Below the pieces are notes generated by a model that worked only from the letters and a program-made list of their open reading frames with translations, did no database searches and was not told the origin of the DNA. A DNA stretch of 64,000 nucleotides, from positions 62,001-126,000 of the forward strand of contig NZ_KE383931.1 in assembly GCF_000422845.1 (NCBI RefSeq). The letters are read 5' to 3'. A program made the position numbers and the translations under genes. This document shows, piece after piece, positions 59,340 through 64,000 of the stretch (position 1 is its first letter; the number at the start of each line of letters is the position of its first letter). This DNA is from Oceanobacter kriegii DSM 6294 (GTDB lineage Bacteria > Pseudomonadota > Gammaproteobacteria > Pseudomonadales > Oceanobacteraceae).

Positions 59340-59992
59340 CCGAACCGCTATCGTTACTCACGGCGCTGCTGCTCGGTCTGTTTGGTTCGTCGCACTGTCT
59401 GGTCATGTGTGGTGGTATTGGCGCTGCGATTGGTAGCCAGCCAGGAAAATCGCCATTTTTGAATGTTTTCGCCTTTAATCTGGGCCGAATCACGACCTAT
59501 GTCATTTTTGGTGGTGTTGTTTCGGTGGTAGGTTTGTGGCTGCAACAGCTGCAGACCGAAATGATGCTGGTGATGCGCAGTCTGGCCGGGGTGTTATTGG
59601 TTCTGATGGGCTTGTATGTTGGCCGTTGGCTGATGTGGCTCACCCATTTTGAACAAGCCGGTCAACACCTGTGGAAACGTATCCAACCCGCTACCGGTGC
59701 GCTGTTAACCAAACAAGATACCCCCAGCCGACTACTGCTGGGGATGCTCTGGGGCTTGCTGCCCTGCGGCTTGATCTACAGCACCTTGAGCTGGGTCGCC
59801 GCCAACGGTGATCCCGTCATGGGCATGTTGAGCATGTTATTTTTTGGATTGGGTACCCTGCCTGCGCTATTTGCCAGCTCGCTGGCGGCCCGATCCATCA
59901 GCACGTTTTTGAATCTGAAATCTATAAAGCAACTGGCTGGCGCCCTGCTGGTTGGATATGGCCTCTGGACCCTCTGGGCGATTTGGCACTGA
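59336..59992 (+). CDS. Sulfite exporter TauE/SafE-like membrane protein (cco-linked)
   Basis: A 218-residue protein with about six helices. The N-terminal GLFGSSHCLVMCGGIGAAIG is the hallmark SHCxxMCGG motif of the DsbD_2/SafE-like family found after ccoS; a central PCGLIYS matches the second half. The Cys/Met/His pattern suggests copper handling or thiol redox exchange rather than sulfite export. It overlaps ccoS by four bases, so it is translated with the assembly genes. Confidence 0.88.
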   Translation: MTEPLSLLTALLLGLFGSSHCLVMCGGIGAAIGSQPGKSPFLNVFAFNLGRITTYVIFGGVVSVVGLWLQQLQTEMMLVMRSLAGVLLVLMGLYVGRWLMWLTHFEQAGQHLWKRIQPATGALLTKQDTPSRLLLGMLWGLLPCGLIYSTLSWVAANGDPVMGMLSMLFFGLGTLPALFASSLAARSISTFLNLKSIKQLAGALLVGYGLWTLWAIWH

Positions 59993-60002
59993 CAATATCC
60001 AA

Positions 60003-60027
60003 CTTGACAGTCGGACTATCCGACAAG
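60003..60027. promoter_or_regulatory. Inverted repeat in the fnr promoter region
   Basis: CTTG-ACA-GTCGGA (60003-60015) faces TCCGAC-AAG (60019-60027): arms GTCGGA/TCCGAC with a 3-bp centre and an outer CTTG/CAAG. TTGACA inside it is a perfect -35 hexamer. It may be the fnr promoter/operator; no FNR box is seen. Confidence 0.4.
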
Positions 60028-60085
60028 ACCATACGCGGTTCAAGTCAGATGGATCTGGCGCTTCAGGCCAGTAACGGTACTCACT

Positions 60086-60844
60086 ATGAAAACGAACTCT
60101 ATTGCTCACCCACCGCTGCGTGGCAATCAGCCTCACTGCCAAACCTGCTCCCTTAACGCCCTGTGCTTGCCCCTGTCGCTCAGCGACAGCGATATGGAGC
60201 GTCTGGACGATATCATTCGCCGCGGGCGCCCGATTCAGAAAGGCCAGCTGTTGTTCCAGCAAGGCGACGAGTTTCAGTCTGTGTTTGCCGTTCGTACCGG
60301 TGCGCTGAAAACCTACACCCTGGCCAGCAACGGCGAAGAGCAGATTACCGGCTTCCATCTGGCCAGCGAATTGATTGGCTTGGCAGGCTACGATGGCGGC
60401 AACTACCCGCTGACGGCCAAGGCGCTGGAAACCACCACTGTGTGTGAAATTCCGGTACACCAGCTTGAAACCCTGACTGACGAGCTGCCAGACCTGCGCA
60501 AACAGCTGATGCGCACCATGGGCAGCGAGATTCGTCACGACCAGAACATGATGCTGCTGCTGAGCAAGAAAAATGCGGAAGAGCGTGTTGCCTCTTTCCT
60601 GATGGATATCTCCAACCGCTACGCCCGCCGTGGCTTCAGCGCCACCCACTACCGTTTGCCGATGTCCCGTGTTGATATCAGTAATTACCTGGGTCTGGCC
60701 GTGGAAACCATCAGCCGTGTATTCACGCGCTTTCAGAAGAATGGCCTGATCGAAACCCAGGGCAAGGAAATCATCATCGCCGATATGGATCAGCTTCTGG
60801 AAATGGCTGGTCTGATTGACCACGCCGAGTGCGAAACGGAATAA
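60086..60844 (+). CDS. fnr: FNR/ANR-family oxygen-sensing transcription regulator
   Basis: A 252-residue CRP/FNR protein. The N-terminal Cys cluster HCQTCSLNALCLP (three Cys at about residues 14, 17 and 23) and a fourth Cys in TTTVCEIPVHQL give the four ligands of an oxygen-labile [4Fe-4S] cluster. The cyclic-nucleotide-like domain and the dimerisation helix come next, then the DNA-binding helix DISNYLGLAVETISRVFTRFQKNGLI, with the E-SR residues that read the TTGAT half-site. It activates anaerobic and microaerobic genes, typically including cco genes. It directly follows the cco assembly genes. Confidence 0.95.
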   Translation: MKTNSIAHPPLRGNQPHCQTCSLNALCLPLSLSDSDMERLDDIIRRGRPIQKGQLLFQQGDEFQSVFAVRTGALKTYTLASNGEEQITGFHLASELIGLAGYDGGNYPLTAKALETTTVCEIPVHQLETLTDELPDLRKQLMRTMGSEIRHDQNMMLLLSKKNAEERVASFLMDISNRYARRGFSATHYRLPMSRVDISNYLGLAVETISRVFTRFQKNGLIETQGKEIIIADMDQLLEMAGLIDHAECETE

Positions 60845-60864
60845 CCTATTACGTGATGTTATTG

Positions 60865-60907
60865 AAAAGGCAGTGCTCAGGGACCCTCCCTGGGCACTGC
60901 CTTTTTG
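60865..60907. terminator. Bidirectional terminator between fnr and the FIST-chemoreceptor gene
   Basis: Arms AAAAGGCAGTGCTCAGGG (60865-60882) and CCCTGGGCACTGCCTTTT (about 60888-60905) pair with a small loop and a T-tail on the plus strand. Confidence 0.92.
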
Positions 60908-60918
60908 GTTTCTGGCCG

Positions 60919-62940
60919 CTACCTTCGCTGTAGGGAACGCAGGGTCTGAATGGCTTCAACGTCCTGATCAATACGCGACATGTTTTCCATCATGCTGTTG
61001 ATGTAACGGGTCGAGTCGCTCACCTGCTTACCCGCTTCCAATGACGAATTCACCAAACTGGCCAGCTCACCACTGAGCATCTGGCTGCCACCTGAGATAC
61101 GCCCAAGAAACTCTTCCGTATGGGCAATGGCTTCCTGAATCGAGCCAATGGAACCGGTAACGGCGTTGATGGTGTCGCCGGTTTTATTGAGGCTGTCCTG
61201 GGTTGTGTGTGAGAGCTGACGCACTTCGTCGGCCACAACGGCAAACCCGCGCCCTGCCTCCCCTGCCCGAGCCGCTTCAATCGCCGCGTTAAGCGCCAAC
61301 AGGTTGGTTTGATCGGCAATTCCCGAGATGGCCGACAGGATTTTCAGCACTTCCTCAGAGTTACTTCGCAGCGTACCCACGGTGGAATGAAGCTGCTCAC
61401 GCTCGGCGCTTTGCTGTTCAATATCATCGGAAAACCCCAGAAACTTCTGCTGCACATCGGTCAGGATGGTGCCCGTTTGTTCTGCGTAGTCCGACACCTT
61501 GTCAAAGCTTGAAGCAATGGTATGCAGCATGGCGCGGTATTCGCCCAAATGCTCCACCAACGTGTTTTGCAAACTGTTGATGCGCTGCAGGCTATTAATC
61601 TGCATTTGCAGGTAATACTCGCGGAACTGGGCATAGTGAAGGGCAAAGTTGTCGGCATATTCATCACTGAATTTGGCACCTTGCGGCACCCGAAACAGAC
61701 ACAACGCCGTCAGTGTCTGGTTCATATGAACACCCAGCAATTCACCGAAGGTGGAAAATCCGGCCACCGGGATGTCCTTGAACTCGGTAACCCGAGACAG
61801 GTTCTCGGCGTTATTCAAACGCCGCAGAATGCAGTCATTGGCCAACATGGCAATGGGACGGCCGGGTTTGCCACTCATCATGCGGTTAAACGCACTGTGG
61901 GTGGTACCCGCAAAGTCCATCGGTCTGACCAGCATTAGCTCATCACCAAAATCGAGATCGCAGAAAAAGCTGACCGAGCCCGATTCCAGGTCGATGGCGG
62001 CAATGGATCGAATAAACAGCTCACCGCCAATTTTCACCGCAAACGACTGTTTGCCCAGCGCCGCTTCCAACCCATCGCGAGAGCAATGCAGTTGTTCGCA
62101 CAGAGCGTCGACAAACGGAATAATCGCATGGTCGGTTTCCCGCAGTACCGAACGGACTGTGCGCGTGTGAACATCGGCCTCGGCAATCACAAAAGACGTC
62201 GCCGTTGCTTCAAAATTGTGAGATTTGACGATGCCATACCGTACGTCCGCCGCCAGCTTGACGAAAATCACCATGGCAGCGTTACGAGCGATGCGATCGC
62301 CGTCGTAAATCAGCGCGCTCTGAAAATCCAACTTGCCCCCTGCCGAACCGCCCACAAAGTAGCATGGGAAACGGCCACTGGCGTACAGAGCCTGCATAAA
62401 GAAGCTTTCCGAGGCAGTGAGGCCATCAAAGAAGGTCAGCGCCAGACTGTCCTGGGCGTTGATGGCAAAAGGAACCGACAGCTTGTCGATTTCAGAGCGG
62501 ATCATCGCCACCCGCTGGTCACGGTCGTAGCGAATCGCGCCGGACTGCATGTCTTCACAGTGCAATGGCACCAACTGGATAGACACGTCGCTGAACACGA
62601 TGGGGCTGAAGCTTTGCAGCACAATGTTGTCCCAGCTGCCGTCAGCATCGTGATACAGACTAGCGCCACAGCTGCTTAGCTCGCCGGCGGTCATGATCCC
62701 TACTACCCGCTCCGCAAACGGCATTGCCTGTTTAAGCCTGCCAAGGGTGGTTTCAAGATCAAGGTGTGGCGACACATAGGCAATCACCAGTTTGCTATTG
62801 CCTTGCCGAAACGCCAGCTGACTGGCCAGTACCCCGGCATCTATCTGAGAGCTACTGCACTGGTAGACCCGAACATCTTGCTCACCAGCCTGCTGGGACT
62901 GCTTTTTTTCTGCGGATGCGCCAAAACCAAACCACGACAT
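60919..62940 (-). CDS. Soluble FIST-domain methyl-accepting chemotaxis protein
   Basis: A 673-residue protein starting at the ATG at 62940. The N-terminal about 30-370 is FIST N and FIST C (FIST = F-box and intracellular signal transduction), with [43 protein letters not shown] and the C-terminal FIST features near [16 protein letters not shown]. After a coiled linker ([15 protein letters not shown]) a short methyl-accepting signalling domain follows, with the conserved tip [39 protein letters not shown]. There is no membrane segment or HAMP. It should sense a cytosolic ligand (FIST domains are linked to amino acid-like signals) and act on CheA. It is convergent with fnr. Confidence 0.93.
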   Translation of the reverse strand: MSWFGFGASAEKKQSQQAGEQDVRVYQCSSSQIDAGVLASQLAFRQGNSKLVIAYVSPHLDLETTLGRLKQAMPFAERVVGIMTAGELSSCGASLYHDADGSWDNIVLQSFSPIVFSDVSIQLVPLHCEDMQSGAIRYDRDQRVAMIRSEIDKLSVPFAINAQDSLALTFFDGLTASESFFMQALYASGRFPCYFVGGSAGGKLDFQSALIYDGDRIARNAAMVIFVKLAADVRYGIVKSHNFEATATSFVIAEADVHTRTVRSVLRETDHAIIPFVDALCEQLHCSRDGLEAALGKQSFAVKIGGELFIRSIAAIDLESGSVSFFCDLDFGDELMLVRPMDFAGTTHSAFNRMMSGKPGRPIAMLANDCILRRLNNAENLSRVTEFKDIPVAGFSTFGELLGVHMNQTLTALCLFRVPQGAKFSDEYADNFALHYAQFREYYLQMQINSLQRINSLQNTLVEHLGEYRAMLHTIASSFDKVSDYAEQTGTILTDVQQKFLGFSDDIEQQSAEREQLHSTVGTLRSNSEEVLKILSAISGIADQTNLLALNAAIEAARAGEAGRGFAVVADEVRQLSHTTQDSLNKTGDTINAVTGSIGSIQEAIAHTEEFLGRISGGSQMLSGELASLVNSSLEAGKQVSDSTRYINSMMENMSRIDQDVEAIQTLRSLQRR

Positions 62941-63179
62941 AAACGGATTCTCATGCTATCAGGAGCCATCTGATAACCCGCGCTATCGTGCTTTGGCCGA
63001 TAACGATCGGATTCATCAGGAATCTATTAACTCTAGTAAAGGCATGTGCGATCTGCACAATCGGGATTGATCTGGCGCAAATTAAGGTGCTGAAAGCCTT
63101 CAGCTATTTCCGGACTCTGAGGTCTGTGCCGATCGGAAGTTAGAATCAGAAGTTAAGATCAGGAGTTAGAACTGAAAAC
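62941..63179. other. Intergenic region with short imperfect repeats
   Basis: No gene seen. AGAAGTTA/AGGAGTTAGA-type units repeat imperfectly at about 63136-63172. The promoter of the FIST-MCP gene must lie near 62950-63060, but I saw no clear hexamers. Confidence 0.4.
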
Positions 63180-63205
63180 GAGCGAGCCCATGGCTCGCTC
63201 CATAA
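63178..63205 (-). terminator. Terminator after the TPR gene
   Basis: Perfect arms GAGCGAGCC (63180-63188) and GGCTCGCTC (63192-63200) with a CAT loop; on the minus strand GTTTTC follows. It lies 33 bp after the TPR gene stop. Confidence 0.7.
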
Positions 63206-63232
63206 AAGATCACGTCATTGAGAGGCAGGCGT

Positions 63233-64000
63233 TTAGCGAATGCGCGGCAGCAACAGATCCACCAGCTCCCACTCGATGTAGGTTACGGCTGGCTGTTTGG
63301 ACACCGCTTTCAGATACTTGCGGGCACTGCTTCGTTTGCCCTTTTTCCAGTATTGGTACGCGGTATAAAAATAGGCTTCGGTTTTCTCACAGCCGTTAGA
63401 TGCCATATCGATCAAGTCGGTGTTGGCTTCATTGGCATCCAGATACTGGCCAATCAGTAACTGCCAGTCGTTAGCGTAGCCGCTGTTTTCTACCAGCGGT
63501 GCAAAGTCTTTCTTGCCGCTCATAATCGCAACCAGCCACTGTTTAACCGCCAGTCCCAGCAAGAAGGGCTTACCTTCCAGTTCGCCCGGGTAATTCTCGA
63601 GGTATTTCATCGCACGAGAATCGTGCTCATCAGCCATCATCGACATCGCGGCGTACAACGGGTCAACCGCACCCGGGTAGCCTTCCTCCAGGCGATCCAG
63701 CCAACGCGCGGCAGCACCATAGTCATTACTGGCCACCGCCAGTTCCTGCAAGAACACCAGACTGTCGACCGTTTCTTCAATCGAGTTCGCTTTATTGGCA
63801 GCATGGCGAGCGAGCTTGTAACGACCACCGTCGCGGTACAGTCTGGCAGCGTCGAGGTAGTATTCGGCGTTGTCAGAGGCCGCAGCGGCTTTCGAATACA
63901 AGGTCGCAGCTTTCAGCAGGTAATCCTTGTTTTCGTAACCACAACTGCCCTGCCATGCCAGATCATCCAACGCCATTGCCTTACGTGCCTGCAAGTTTGG
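63233..64000 (-). CDS. Helical-repeat (TPR/Sel1-like) protein, C-terminal part
   Basis: Partial: the frame stays open to the window edge at 64000, so the true N-terminus is outside. About 255 residues are visible, nearly all helical with repeats such as KAATLYSKAAAASDNAEYYLDAARLYRDGGRYKLARHAA and ASNDYGAAARWLDRLEEGYPGAVDPLYAAM. The C-terminus ends in ELVDLLLPRIR. No catalytic motif or membrane segment is seen. It may be an exported TPR scaffold, but the signal region is not in view. A terminator follows. Confidence 0.75.
   Translation of the reverse strand, partial: PNLQARKAMALDDLAWQGSCGYENKDYLLKAATLYSKAAAASDNAEYYLDAARLYRDGGRYKLARHAANKANSIEETVDSLVFLQELAVASNDYGAAARWLDRLEEGYPGAVDPLYAAMSMMADEHDSRAMKYLENYPGELEGKPFLLGLAVKQWLVAIMSGKKDFAPLVENSGYANDWQLLIGQYLDANEANTDLIDMASNGCEKTEAYFYTAYQYWKKGKRSSARKYLKAVSKQPAVTYIEWELVDLLLPRIR

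Noticed and set aside
59336-59992. Reading this gene as a true sulfite exporter
   Set aside because: The SHCxxMCGG motif and the ccoS overlap fit the cbb3-linked SafE/DsbD_2 group; the sulfite role is only a family name.
1-64000. tRNA, rRNA, CRISPR array, prophage or transposase genes
   Set aside because: No cloverleaf, regular spaced direct repeats, phage structural genes or transposase motifs were recognised; a covariance-model scan would be needed to exclude small RNAs.

Overview
The window looks like a stretch of a gammaproteobacterial chromosome, probably a marine Oceanospirillales/Pseudomonadales-type organism. The GC content is moderately high, and the gene content fits: a FabY-type beta-ketoacyl-ACP synthase, a homodimeric AceE plus triple-lipoyl AceF pyruvate dehydrogenase, a cbb3 oxidase with an FNR/ANR regulator, LutABC lactate oxidation with an FAD/Fe-S D-lactate dehydrogenase, HrpB, SbcB, and zinc-independent L31/L36 ribosomal proteins. 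The genus cannot be fixed from sequence reading alone. No rRNA, tRNA, CRISPR array, transposase or prophage was recognised.

Layout. 1-3131: the end of a LivF-type ABC ATPase, a PanE-like reductase, a class II aldolase and a MarR regulator. 3270-5930: an accessory island with a REP-like inverted repeat and four minus-strand gene cassettes, each followed by an attC-like recombination site (an integron cassette array with no integrase in the window). 6220-7314: zinc-starvation ribosomal proteins L31B/L36B behind a Zur-like site, then a small membrane protein; both units end in the same hairpin. 7368-17022: housekeeping genes (exonuclease I, DUF349 coiled-coil protein, PQQ-type sugar dehydrogenase, TusA-like, VOC protein, HrpB). 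17304-25257: a tightly overlapping operon of TetR regulator, RND adaptor, RND pump, MipA/OmpV porin, alpha/beta hydrolase and LpxR-type lipid A deacylase, behind a near-certain TetR operator. 25359-31336: a DUF4124/TPR protein and a histidine kinase/GGDEF-EAL response-regulator pair.

31593-38660: lactate oxidation operon lutA-lutB-lutC-D-LDH, divergent from a PdhR-like GntR regulator, with a consensus PdhR box between them. 38692-41396: a CHASE hybrid kinase and an EF-hand protein. 41740-46391: aceEF. 46822-50825: a GlxA-type AraC regulator divergent from fabY, a monooxygenase-like protein and a small hydrolase. 51226-60844: the complete ccoNOQP-ccoGHIS locus, a SafE-like membrane protein and fnr. 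60919-64000: a soluble FIST-chemoreceptor and the C-terminal part of a TPR protein.

The metabolic genes form one theme. Lactate is oxidised to pyruvate by LutABC and D-LDH, pyruvate enters through AceEF, electrons leave through the cbb3 oxidase under FNR control, and a pyruvate-type regulator (PdhR-like) sits at the lactate operon rather than at aceEF. The most novel-looking parts are the cassette array, with its uncharacterised proteins and a cassette gene split by an in-frame TGA, and the efflux/outer-membrane-remodelling operon.
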